From Oscillospiraceae bacterium (lineage in GTDB: Bacteria > Bacillota > Clostridia > Oscillospirales > Ruminococcaceae), in the NCBI GenBank assembly GCA_021200775.1, contig JAJQGB010000017.1:62001-126000 (forward strand): a DNA stretch of 64,000 nt, written 5' to 3'. Made by a program: the position numbers and the translations under genes. The notes below the pieces were generated by a model, which saw nothing but the letters and a program-made list of their open reading frames with translations, had not been told where the DNA came from and searched no databases. Below, one piece after another: positions 57,274-64,000 of this stretch (positions within the stretch are counted from its first letter, which is position 1; each line of letters begins with the position of its first letter).

Positions 57274-57302
57274 ATTATATCACAAACTGAAAATCTTGTC
57301 AA
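57274..57302 (-). promoter_or_regulatory. Promoter of the type I toxin mRNA
   Basis: Minus strand TTGACA (57297-57302), 17 bases, TATAAT (57274-57279): perfect consensus, with GACATGAGGAG at the start of the transcript. Confidence 0.85.
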
Positions 57303-57372
57303 TAAAAATCGCACCATGCCATTAGCTAAACACCCACAAGTAACTATTTAGCTATTTGGTAGCTCAGGAAAG

Positions 57373-57402
57373 CGGTGTGACCATATGGTCACGCCGTTTT
57401 TC
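57373..57402 (+). terminator. Terminator-like palindrome at the left edge of the mobile element
   Basis: CGGTGTGACC-atat-GGTCACGCCG (57373-57396, 10 bp with one G-U pair) followed on the plus strand by TTTTTCT. Directly downstream of the recombinase stop codon; it could insulate the element or end the recombinase transcript. Confidence 0.6.
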
Positions 57403-59044
57403 TGTTAGTTGATTGGCGTTCGTAGACGATAGGTTCCGCAATAGATGGGATTTCTACCTCATCAACGAAGTTGAAGATTATCTTGAGCTTTTGCTGTCGC
57501 TTGCCGGTAGACTTGTCCGGTGCATAAACAATAATCTTCTTTATGTACTCGTTCACTATCGTCGGAGTAAGCTCTGTAACATCAACATATTTCTTGGTAA
57601 GGGCAATGAACGAGTCCATGTTGTCGTCCGCCTTTTCTCTTGACTCCACCCAGTCCTCCGTCACGGATATTTCAAGCTCAAGCTGCTTCTGTTCAGCCTC
57701 ATAGTCCGCAAACATCTTCTTGTATCGGTCTGTGCTGAGGTTTCCGAGAGCGTGGTCTTCGTAGAGCTTTGACATGATTACGTCCAAATCCGAAAGGCGT
57801 TTCTTTGCTTGCTCAAGACGCTTCTTATCGGCTTTGATGCTTTTCTCCTGGGCTTCACGGTTGCACTGCAACCACTCCTCCTGAAAGCCTTCAACATCTT
57901 TTTGGATATACTCGTTGACTGAGCGAATGCGCTCAAGCACTAACTCCCGAAGCACATCTTCACGAATGTAGTGAGCCGAGCAATCTCCACGATTACTTTT
58001 GTAGTTGGAGCAAACATAGTGGTCCTGCCTTCCTTCAAAGCTCTTGCTTGTGGAGAAGTGCAACTTGCTTCCGCAGTCGGCACAGAAAAGTAGTCCCGAG
58101 AATAATCCCTGTCTCTCTGCTTTTGTGTTTCTCCGCTTATTCTTGCGAAGCTCCTGCACTCTGTCCCATTGTGCCTGAGAGATGATGGCTTCCTGAGTGT
58201 TTGGGAAGATGACCATATCCTCAACGGTATTTGGGAATCGCTTTTTGAGCTTGTAAGACTTTGAGTAGGTCTTGAAGTTGCAGGTGCAACCCGTGTACTC
58301 CATATTCTCCAGAACCCTTATGACGGAATGATCGCTCCAACGATATGGGTCTTCCGGCACTTTCAGATGCTTGTTTTGTTCTGGATTCTTTGCGTAGTAA
58401 GCCGAGATGGTCAGAACCTTTTCTTGTTCCAGAATGCGAGCAATCTGCGTGGGTCCCTTTCCGGCTATTGTGAGGTCAAAGATGCGTCTAACAACTGCGG
58501 CGGCTTCCTCGTCCACAATCCAACGGTCTTTGTCTTCCGGGTCGAGACGATAGCCGAAAACAGGATTTCCGATGTGCTTTCCGCTCGTTCCTTTCTGTCG
58601 AAAGACTGCGCGAATCTTTTTACTGGTGTCCCTGGGATACCATTCGTTAAACAGATTTCTGATTGCGGAAAAACCGTCAGCATCACCTTTCTCACTGTCC
58701 ACTCCGTCGTTAATTGCAATAAATCGCACATCAAGGCTTGGGAAGATGATGTCTGTGTAACGTCCGACTGTCAGATAGTCTCTGCCAAATCGTGACAGGT
58801 CTTTTACAATCCAACACCCGACAAGCCCCTGCTTTACAAGCTCAAAGCCTTCCTGCACACCGGGACGATTGAAGTTCGTTCCGGTGTAACCGTCATCCAC
58901 AAGGATTTTAGTGTTAGTGTAGCCATGCTCATCTACATACCTTTGGAGCATGATTTTTTGATTCTGTATTGAGTTCGACTCACCATCCAATGAGTCCTCG
59001 TTGCTGAGTCTGCAATACAGGATGGTTATTTTCTGCTGATCCAT
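57389..59044 (-). CDS. Large serine recombinase (site-specific integrase)
   Basis: A 551-residue large serine recombinase of the TndX/TnpX kind that excises and integrates the element. Resolvase domain at about 1-150: ITILYCRLSNEDSLDGESNS with the nucleophile Ser in CRLS, and VKDLSRFGRDYLTVGRYTD. The Recombinase domain follows (about 165-285: GNPVFGYRLDPEDKDRWIVD), then a zinc ribbon (FCADCGSKLHF ... VCSNYKSNRGDC) and a coiled-coil region rich in Lys/Glu (about 380-450). I chose ATG 59044 (MDQQKITILY), preceded by AAAGGAGGACATT; the longer frame to 59131 adds 29 residues not typical of the family. It is the last gene of the minus-strand operon. Confidence 0.95.
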   Translation of the reverse strand: MDQQKITILYCRLSNEDSLDGESNSIQNQKIMLQRYVDEHGYTNTKILVDDGYTGTNFNRPGVQEGFELVKQGLVGCWIVKDLSRFGRDYLTVGRYTDIIFPSLDVRFIAINDGVDSEKGDADGFSAIRNLFNEWYPRDTSKKIRAVFRQKGTSGKHIGNPVFGYRLDPEDKDRWIVDEEAAAVVRRIFDLTIAGKGPTQIARILEQEKVLTISAYYAKNPEQNKHLKVPEDPYRWSDHSVIRVLENMEYTGCTCNFKTYSKSYKLKKRFPNTVEDMVIFPNTQEAIISQAQWDRVQELRKNKRRNTKAERQGLFSGLLFCADCGSKLHFSTSKSFEGRQDHYVCSNYKSNRGDCSAHYIREDVLRELVLERIRSVNEYIQKDVEGFQEEWLQCNREAQEKSIKADKKRLEQAKKRLSDLDVIMSKLYEDHALGNLSTDRYKKMFADYEAEQKQLELEISVTEDWVESREKADDNMDSFIALTKKYVDVTELTPTIVNEYIKKIIVYAPDKSTGKRQQKLKIIFNFVDEVEIPSIAEPIVYERQSTNRKTA

Positions 59045-59121
59045 AATGTCCTCCTTTACATCTGGTTCAGCTGACAGAATCGGTGTGTATGATGGCATTA
59101 TACCATAACTATCTGAGTTTG

Positions 59122-59334
59122 TCACGGGCAAATCACCTCCTTGTCCGAAAAAATTAGTCGCTTCACTTTTTCGCTCAGTCGTTCGCTACCCTCGCAGACA
59201 GTTTCAATCAGATACCATGTATTGCCTACTTTACGTTCAACGATACTTTGGAAGGACTCCAGCAATTCTGCGGGAGGTTCAAAAATGGGCTCATAGCAAG
59301 CACACAAGTCGATATGCTCATATTGATTCTTCAT
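59122..59334 (-). CDS. Small conserved-looking protein between mobV and the recombinase (70 aa)
   Basis: A 70-residue acidic protein (MKNQYEHIDLCACYEPIFEP ... KVGNTWYLIETVCEGSERLSEKVKRLIFSD) of no family I recognise. It begins 17 bases inside the end of mobV, with GGAAGGAGAAATCAC upstream, and ends about 80 bases before the preferred recombinase start. Its position in an overlapping operon and its good ribosome binding site support it as real. It may be a recombination directionality or regulatory factor, but nothing in the sequence proves that. Confidence 0.65.
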   Translation of the reverse strand: MKNQYEHIDLCACYEPIFEPPAELLESFQSIVERKVGNTWYLIETVCEGSERLSEKVKRLIFSDKEVICP

Positions 59335-60304
59335 GTGATTTCTCCTTCCTATTAACAGGCATCTTTGTATAACTCCTCACAACCTCCGGCGGAATCCTCT
59401 CCAGAATCTCAACTACATCAAGATACTGACACCTCAACCTCTCATCCTCAAGCTTCTTAAGGACACTCTCTTTCGAAGATTTCTCAAGAGTCTGCGTGAG
59501 TTGCTCGTTCTTCTTTTTCAGCTTCTTGTTCTCTGTTGTCGTTGTAGTGAAAGCAACGTTGTATTTCTTAAGCGTCGTGTGCATCTGTTCAACAGCGGGG
59601 ATGTACTTGTCCAAGAGTTTCTCAATCTCGTCAATCCTACCCTTGGCATTGAATAGGTTAGCGCTTGAGATTAACTCCTCCAACTTCTCTTTCTGAGCAG
59701 TCAACTGTGTCATCTCTTTGAACACCCTCGGCGGGATGTGGTCTCTGCACGTAAGAGATGCGCTCTCTCCACGTTCCAAATCCGGGTACTTCCTGACCAT
59801 ATGCTCCCAGAACCTGTCCTGCCATTCGGTCAGCTTCTTCTTGTTGCCAACGATTTCTTTGGCACTGAGTCTGCCGTCCTCGGTCAACGGAACAAACGAC
59901 AAGTGCATATGCGGAGTTTTCTCGTCCATATGTACGGTTGCGGAGATGATGGTTTCCGGCTTCTGGTGTTTCTTGATGAAATCCAAGGCTTCTTGGAAGT
60001 AAGCCCTGATCTCATCCTTCTTCTTACCCTTGAAGAATTCCGGCGTAGCAGTCACAAGAGCTTCCACTAACCTCACACTGTCCGTTCGTGTTCTGCAACC
60101 TGCGTCTTTTATTTGTTGTTCGGCAGCTGTACGATACTTTCCTTGCGGTTCAACAAGATGAAAGTTCAGATGACTCTTGCTTGTGTCTACGTCGGGGTTA
60201 CTTGCGTACTTCTCTTTTGTGCGCTCGTTGTGAGCTTCTATATTCGAAATCTCCGGACCTTTGTATTTGGCAAAGCGGAGAATTGCGTATTGTGCTTTTG
60301 GCAT
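59318..60304 (-). CDS. MobV-family relaxase (Pre/Mob)
   Basis: A 328-residue MobV (Pre/Mob, pMV158 MobM-like) relaxase that nicks oriT, stays joined to the DNA 5' end and pilots it during mobilization. The N-terminal motif EAHNERTKEKYASNPDVDTSKSHLNF contains the likely catalytic His25 (HNER, as in MobM). The metal-binding motif III is HMDEKTPHMHLSFVPLTEDGRLSAKE. The C-terminal third (about 205-300) is a coiled coil. It is shorter than many MobV proteins. ATG 60304 follows GGAGGTAAAA. A matching MobV oriT is at 63.34 kb, about 3 kb upstream rather than just in front of the gene. Confidence 0.95.
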   Translation of the reverse strand: MPKAQYAILRFAKYKGPEISNIEAHNERTKEKYASNPDVDTSKSHLNFHLVEPQGKYRTAAEQQIKDAGCRTRTDSVRLVEALVTATPEFFKGKKKDEIRAYFQEALDFIKKHQKPETIISATVHMDEKTPHMHLSFVPLTEDGRLSAKEIVGNKKKLTEWQDRFWEHMVRKYPDLERGESASLTCRDHIPPRVFKEMTQLTAQKEKLEELISSANLFNAKGRIDEIEKLLDKYIPAVEQMHTTLKKYNVAFTTTTTENKKLKKKNEQLTQTLEKSSKESVLKKLEDERLRCQYLDVVEILERIPPEVVRSYTKMPVNRKEKSHEESI

Positions 60305-60306
60305 TT

Positions 60307-61707
60307 TTACCTCCTATATAGCTGTGTTTTTGGGCTTTTGCCATGTACGTACGTACATGTTGTACACACATACATTGGTATCACTCCACCCATTCGACCG
60401 GTATGTATGTACGTTGCGAAATGACGTTGTTCTCTGGTTTCTATCCCCATGAATCCCCAGACCCTGCGTCCTGCTGAATTGGTGATGTTGTTGCAATGCT
60501 CCAAGTGGTACTTGTCAGCGTTTGCCACCATGCAGTCGCTGAAGCTTCGGGATTTCAGCGGGATAAGGGAGTTCTCCTCGCACCACATCCGATAGACCTC
60601 ATACAAGTCTTTAGAGCTTGCAGTAGCGTTTTCACTGAGCCGAATATATCCCTCGGATTCTAAGAAGTCAAAGATATTGTTGTTATCCCTTTTGACAGAC
60701 TCTCTGTTGTTCTTTGTTCGTTGGCTCTCGGTGAATTTAAAGTTGTTCTTGGCAAGTCTCCTTAGCCCTTCAAAAGCCCAGAGGAATATGCCTTCAACTT
60801 CATTCTTCATCTTCTTTGAGATGTCCGGGTCGTCTATTCTGTCTGCGGGACGTTCTTTTGTAGTAAGGACTAATTGTCTTCTGTAGAAGCCGTCGCTTCT
60901 GTCATACAGTGCTTGTAAGTCTCCGTTGCTGAAAGCTAAAAGACGAGAAAACATATACCCTTGGTAACTCTGTTTGCCTTTTCGTTCCAAGTCCATTTTG
61001 CCTTGAGCAGTAACTATTGACTTGACGTAATTTGTTTGCCTGAGTGCTTCTATACGCATATCGTCATCGACACATAAAAGAATATGTTCAAGGTCGGCTC
61101 TTGCAAACCTGTTTTCGGATACTTTTCCGATGCTTCCGTCCTTCATGTTGCTTCCGAACAGTGATGAAAGGACTACTCCAATCTGAGATTTACCCTCACC
61201 GCCGTTGCCTTTGATGATCATCATCCTTTGACCTTTGTTGCTTGGAATAAGGCAGTAGCCGATGAACTCCTGAAGTGTCGGAATGTCTTCGGAGTGCAAT
61301 AGCTCACTCAAGAAAGACAACCACACCGTCGGCTCAGGGGCATCAGGATGATAGGCAACCGGCAATCTGTTTCGGACTACGTCACACTTACCCTCGATAA
61401 AACTCCCGTCAAGGTAAAGCGTTCCGTTTGAAAGATGTATCTTGTCTTCCTCCGGCAGGAAGTCTTCGACCTGTGCGGCTAATTTCATGACTTCTATGAT
61501 GTTGTTTATCTTTCCGGGGATGTTGTTCACAGCGCAGTGCCGGAGTTCATCATAGATTTCTCCACGAAGTGGCAAATCATCCGTCACTCTTCCGTCGGGA
61601 GTGAAGAAGGCATTGTTTGCAAAGATTATCTTGCGGCTACTCAGAAACTCACTGCAAAACAAGGCTTCGTTTATGTTCTTGCCGTCAAACCAAACAGGGT
61701 TATTCAT
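60307..61707 (-). CDS. P4/D5-type replicative helicase (SF3)
   Basis: A 466-residue DNA helicase of the phage/plasmid primase-helicase C-terminal type (D5_N plus SF3). Walker A GNGGEGKS is at about 167-174; Walker B-like ILLCVDDD and sensor region MFSRLLAFSNGDLQALYDRSDGF follow. A wHTH-type region (about 370-430: FLESEGYIRLSENATASSKDLYEVYRMWCEE) lies at the C-terminus. It starts within the stop of the zinc-finger primase gene (ATGA), so the two form a split primase-helicase. The last 35 codons are encoded over strong palindromes, including 60342-60359, that may control mobV. Confidence 0.9.
   Translation of the reverse strand: MNNPVWFDGKNINEALFCSEFLSSRKIIFANNAFFTPDGRVTDDLPLRGEIYDELRHCAVNNIPGKINNIIEVMKLAAQVEDFLPEEDKIHLSNGTLYLDGSFIEGKCDVVRNRLPVAYHPDAPEPTVWLSFLSELLHSEDIPTLQEFIGYCLIPSNKGQRMMIIKGNGGEGKSQIGVVLSSLFGSNMKDGSIGKVSENRFARADLEHILLCVDDDMRIEALRQTNYVKSIVTAQGKMDLERKGKQSYQGYMFSRLLAFSNGDLQALYDRSDGFYRRQLVLTTKERPADRIDDPDISKKMKNEVEGIFLWAFEGLRRLAKNNFKFTESQRTKNNRESVKRDNNNIFDFLESEGYIRLSENATASSKDLYEVYRMWCEENSLIPLKSRSFSDCMVANADKYHLEHCNNITNSAGRRVWGFMGIETREQRHFATYIHTGRMGGVIPMYVCTTCTYVHGKSPKTQLYRR
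60342..60420. promoter_or_regulatory. Palindromes just upstream of mobV
   Basis: CATGTACGTACGTACATG (60342-60359) is a perfect 18-bp palindrome about 38 bases before the mobV start, within the helicase gene. A second inverted repeat pairs GTACACACATACAT near 60361 with GGTATGTATGTAC near 60400. Possible operator or mRNA hairpin regulating mobV. Confidence 0.5.
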
Positions 61708-62246
61708 GGCTTCATCTCCTCTCGGAGTTTTTCAATATATCCGCTCTCGTGAAGTTCGTTCATGAGTGCTGTTCGCTCGTCTTTGTCTGAGAATGTGAGC
61801 TTATCCACGAGATAAGTTACATACTCAAGATTCTGGCAGGCTTCAATGAAGCGTCTGTCCGGAATATCTTCCGGGAATTTAGGAGCATACCGTTCTTTCC
61901 AACGCTTCAACACTCTTAGATACCGGAACAGTATGTCCATATCTTGCTCCCAAGTGTTTTTGTGGTAGACTATTGGCTTGCCGCTTGGCTTGATTCCGAA
62001 ATCCTCCATAAGCTTCCTTGCGGCTTCGTAGGGTGTCAGGTTGAAAAATCTTCCTGTCAGCTCAATTACATCTCCGCTCGCTCCGCAACCGAAGCAGTAG
62101 AAGTAATCCTCATTCAGCTTCATGCTCGGATGTTTATCCTCGTGAAAAGGGCATCTGACCATGCCGCTGTGGTTGGGGTCAAAACCGTAATGTTCGGCGG
62201 CTTGCTTTACTGAGATTGTCGCTTTGGCTTCTTCAAAAATATTCAT
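61704..62246 (-). CDS. CHC2 zinc-finger primase-like protein, truncated form
   Basis: A 180-residue protein with a DnaG-type zinc-binding domain: Cys32-x2-His35 in RCPFHEDKHPS and Cys51-x2-Cys54 in YCFGCGASGD, followed by DVIELTGRFFNLTPYEAARKL. There is no TOPRIM catalytic domain, so alone it is probably a template-recognition or loader subunit for the helicase encoded next, whose start overlaps its stop. First gene of the element's minus-strand operon; GGAGATTACAAA precedes ATG 62246. A CGATCGATCG palindrome (62273-62282) lies upstream. Confidence 0.88.
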   Translation of the reverse strand: MNIFEEAKATISVKQAAEHYGFDPNHSGMVRCPFHEDKHPSMKLNEDYFYCFGCGASGDVIELTGRFFNLTPYEAARKLMEDFGIKPSGKPIVYHKNTWEQDMDILFRYLRVLKRWKERYAPKFPEDIPDRRFIEACQNLEYVTYLVDKLTFSDKDERTALMNELHESGYIEKLREEMKP

Positions 62247-62363
62247 TTTGTAATCTCCTTGGTTTTTATTTCCGATCGATCGTATGTCTATTCTACGGCA
62301 AAAAAATGCCGCCGTCAGTTTTCAAGCGAAAAACGTAAACAGCGACAAATTTGTTCCTTGTTA

Positions 62364-62392
62364 TTGCAAATTTGCACAGGGCATGATACAAT
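62364..62392 (+). promoter_or_regulatory. Promoter and operator-like palindrome of the XRE repressor gene
   Basis: TTGCAA (62364-62369), 17 bases, TACAAT (62387-62392). The 12-bp palindrome TGCAAATTTGCA (62365-62376) covers the -35, suggesting autorepression. Confidence 0.7.
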
Positions 62393-62412
62393 AAAAACAG
62401 GGAGATGATAAT

Positions 62413-63231
62413 ATGAATAAAGATTACGAAATTGACAGGGACAGCATTGGCTACAAGGTGAAGACGCTTCGTGAAAGGGAGAATTTATCTCAGAAGGGGC
62501 TTGCGAAGCTTATTCATGTAACACCGTCGCAGATAAGCCGACTTGAAAGAGGAAAGACGACAAACGTCGGCACAGACCTCTTAGTTGACATTGCGAGGCA
62601 TTTCAAAGTCTCAACGGATTATTTACTCGGACTTACACCGATTGAATCACAGAAAAGCTACGACATTTCGAGGCTTGGGCTCTCGACGAAATCTGTGAAA
62701 AGGCTTATGACACACAAGATTGACGTTGACATCTTGAACCGGCTTCTTGAGCATGAGAGATTCCCGCGCTTCTGCACCCAGATACGCAACTACTTTGAAG
62801 GTGAAATGGCAGGCGGGTATATGTCAAGGAACGTGCTGTTGGATTACGGAGAAGAAAAGCTCTTGGGTTTGAAAGACAATCCCGATGTGAATAAGAGCGA
62901 ACTGAAGAAAGACGTAGATCTCGTACAAACATCCAAAATTAGCGAGAACGAAGCGGACATCGAGAAGCTCAAGAACAGCATTCTTTCGATTCTCCGAGAC
63001 ATCAAGAAAGAGTTCCCGAATAAGAGAGACAGTGAAGTGGCGACCGCTAAAGCTGTTCAAATGATTTCAAGTGATTTATCCGGCATACCACCAAGGGAGG
63101 TTACAGAGGAAAATGTAGCTGATTCAATAATGAGATACATCGAGAGAGTTGTGCCAATGGATGCAAAAACCAGATCCCGAATGAGGAGATTTATCCTGTT
63201 CGCAATGAAGATATTCGGGAAGAAGCCATAG
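62413..63231 (+). CDS. XRE-family transcriptional regulator of the element
   Basis: A 272-residue regulator with an N-terminal XRE helix-turn-helix: VKTLRERENLSQKGLAKLIHVTPSQISRLERGKTTNVGTDLLVDIARHFKVSTDYLLGL. The rest (about 85-272) is helical and not recognised; it may sense a signal that relieves repression. It is transcribed divergently from the replication/mobilization operon, the normal place for an element's master repressor. ATG 62413 follows AGGGAGATGATAAT. A terminator lies at 63271-63296. Confidence 0.9.
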   Translation: MNKDYEIDRDSIGYKVKTLRERENLSQKGLAKLIHVTPSQISRLERGKTTNVGTDLLVDIARHFKVSTDYLLGLTPIESQKSYDISRLGLSTKSVKRLMTHKIDVDILNRLLEHERFPRFCTQIRNYFEGEMAGGYMSRNVLLDYGEEKLLGLKDNPDVNKSELKKDVDLVQTSKISENEADIEKLKNSILSILRDIKKEFPNKRDSEVATAKAVQMISSDLSGIPPREVTEENVADSIMRYIERVVPMDAKTRSRMRRFILFAMKIFGKKP

Positions 63232-63270
63232 GCGGAAGACTGATATACCTTTCCAAAACACCGAAACAAC

Positions 63271-63296
63271 AAGGGAGCCGACACCGACTCCCTTTT
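63271..63296 (+). terminator. Terminator after the XRE regulator
   Basis: AAGGGAG (63271-63277) pairs with CTCCCTT (63288-63294), followed by TTG. Confidence 0.75.
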
Positions 63297-63337
63297 GTAA
63301 TACAATATTTCGCTTTTCGTCCGACGGCTTTTTTGCA

Positions 63338-63402
63338 AAGGTATAACACACTAGACTTTCCCATATGGAAAGTCGTGTGCCAAAAGGGGGTAGCCCTTTT
63401 GG
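63338..63402 (-). other. oriT of MobV type with adjacent hairpin
   Basis: On the minus strand, a hairpin (GACTTTCC/GGAAAGTC at 63354-63361 and 63367-63374, extended by CACAC/GTGTG) is followed by TAGTGTGTTATAC (63341-63353). This matches the pMV158/Pre-Mob oriT layout, GCACAC...ACTTT...AAAGT..TAGTGTG/TTATAC, with the nick expected between 63347 and 63346. Next to it is a second perfect hairpin CCAAAAGGG-ggtag-CCCTTTTGG (63380-63402), possibly a priming or assembly site. Confidence 0.85.
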
Positions 63403-63545
63403 ATGAACCCCGGGAGACGGACGAACGACAGTTTTAAACTTGCACGTCTGGAAAGTTCAAAACTTGACAAAATGTGTGAAATGTGATAAGCTATTATTGA
63501 GCTTTAATCGATTGGAAAAGGAACGGTCTGACGAGGAGGATGAAC

Positions 63546-64000
63546 ATGGACAAAATAGCTATTGGAAAGTTAATGAAAAGCCGCCGCAAAGGCTTGGATA
63601 GATCTCAATTTGATGTTTGCAATGGCATTTGCGATGTCTCTTCATATTCGAGAATAGAGCGTGGACTCGTTGACAGTAGTGCCGATATTCTCATTTACCT
63701 TTTCGAACGCCTCGGACTATCTACAGAAATCCTTAACAATTCCATTAACGAACAAGACGACAGAATCCGGCAAGTAATTCGGGAAGCAAGTCATGAAAAC
63801 GCTCATGGTGACCAAAAGCATGCTCTTTCTTTACTTGAGACTATTAGTGAAGAGTACGAAAATTTTTCTCAAGCAAATAAACAACGTTACGACACTGTAG
63901 ATACTATGATTGCCTATGAAGAAGGTATTATAACTAACAAAGAAAGACTCACGAATATGGAAAAAGCTCTGCGCATGACTGTGCCTAACTACGACATTGA
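63546..64000 (+). CDS. Rgg/MutR-like HTH regulator, N-terminal part (3' end outside window)
   Basis: At least 151 residues, open to the window edge. An N-terminal HTH (IGKLMKSRRKGLDRSQFDVC, SYSRIERGLVDSSADILIYLFERLGLS) is followed by a helical, TPR-like region (LSLLETISEEYENFSQANKQ). This is the plan of Rgg/MutR/PlcR-type regulators, which often answer to short peptides. ATG 63546 follows GAGGAGG; TTGACA at 63462 with a poor -10 may be its promoter. It could belong to the mobile element or to cargo; the rest is not visible. Confidence 0.72.
   Translation, partial: MDKIAIGKLMKSRRKGLDRSQFDVCNGICDVSSYSRIERGLVDSSADILIYLFERLGLSTEILNNSINEQDDRIRQVIREASHENAHGDQKHALSLLETISEEYENFSQANKQRYDTVDTMIAYEEGIITNKERLTNMEKALRMTVPNYDI

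Larger units (their letters stand above)
57373..64000. mobile_element. Integrative and mobilizable element (right end outside window)
   Basis: Gene content and order define it: large serine recombinase at the left end, a small overlapping gene, MobV relaxase, P4/D5-type helicase, zinc-finger primase (all minus strand and mostly overlapping), a divergent XRE repressor, a MobV oriT, and an HTH regulator that runs off the window. No conjugation (type IV secretion) genes are seen, so transfer would need a helper element. The exact left attachment site was not identified; the right one is not in the window. Confidence 0.82.

Noticed and set aside
57300..57390. Left attachment site of the mobile element
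   Set aside because: No repeat of a short core could be matched to a second site, because the right end is outside the window; the CCATATGG shared with the oriT hairpin is a common palindrome and not evidence of att sites.
1..64000. CRISPR arrays, tRNA and rRNA genes
   Set aside because: No regularly spaced direct repeats with unique spacers, no T-arm/anticodon patterns and no rRNA signatures were seen; the dispersed hairpin repeats are not CRISPR-like.

Overview
The window is a roughly half-GC piece of chromosome from a Gram-positive anaerobe, most likely a gut-type member of class Clostridia (Oscillospirales/Ruminococcaceae-like). This rests on strong GGAGG-type ribosome binding sites, many near-perfect TTGACA-17-TATAAT promoters, lipoproteins with Firmicute-style signal peptides, a type-A RNase P RNA, a Bce-like bacitracin/peptide-resistance module, acetate kinase, a type I pullulanase and a GH43 glycosidase. 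The species assignment is inference; no rRNA is present. TGA is used as a normal stop codon, so the standard code applies. I saw no tRNA, rRNA or CRISPR array.

Layout. 1-2.0 kb: the end of ackA, a small DUF1294 membrane protein and nadE. 2.0-12.9 kb: an operon of four tandem giant FtsX/MacB-type permeases and one ATPase, behind a strong promoter with an inverted repeat. 13-17.6 kb: an operon of two esterases (one broken by an in-frame TGA), an ATP-grasp ligase and a GH43 lipoprotein. 17.7-20.6 kb: copper detoxification (csoR-copA, with a CopZ domain fused at the end of CopA that has its own ribosome binding site). 20.7-22.0 kb: a DUF3990/HTH pair that looks like a toxin-antitoxin unit. 22.1-27.8 kb: membrane protein, nitroreductase, AAA ATPase, a glycosyltransferase remnant, a membrane hydrolase, a methionine sulfoxide reductase and a lipoprotein. 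28.2-32.4 kb: two paralogous sigma/anti-sigma pairs. 32.7-36.3 kb: an acidic Cys-rich membrane-anchored protein, rsmE, and a dCMP deaminase-tsaE-tsaB-rpiB operon. 36.3-40.1 kb: a metal-exporting P-type ATPase with its own operator pair, a MntA-HepT toxin-antitoxin pair, a CsoR-like regulator and a NYN-domain protein. 40.1-49.2 kb: pepV, pulA, rnpB, a lipoprotein, a MATE pump, a phospholipase C-like protein, an MFS carrier and a small membrane protein. 49.2-57.3 kb: a second AAA ATPase, the Bce-like module, an Rpn-family nuclease, a phosphotransferase and a compact type I toxin-antitoxin locus. 57.4 kb to the end: an integrative and mobilizable element (serine recombinase, MobV relaxase, P4-type helicase, zinc-finger primase, XRE repressor, oriT) that runs off the right edge.

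Shared themes. Eight intergenic copies of a hairpin-rich repeat family sit next to gene ends, several flanking duplicated modules. Two CsoR-type metal circuits use the same design, with palindromic operators over a consensus promoter. Several one- or two-gene units (both AAA ATPases, the DUF3990 pair, pulA, the XRE gene) have long palindromes placed exactly on their promoters, suggesting local autoregulation.

The most notable items are the type I toxin-antitoxin locus whose toxin-mRNA terminator is nested in the antitoxin promoter, the MobV oriT lying about 3 kb from its relaxase gene, the four-permease array, the internal copZ start, and the Cys/Asp/Glu-rich anchored protein.
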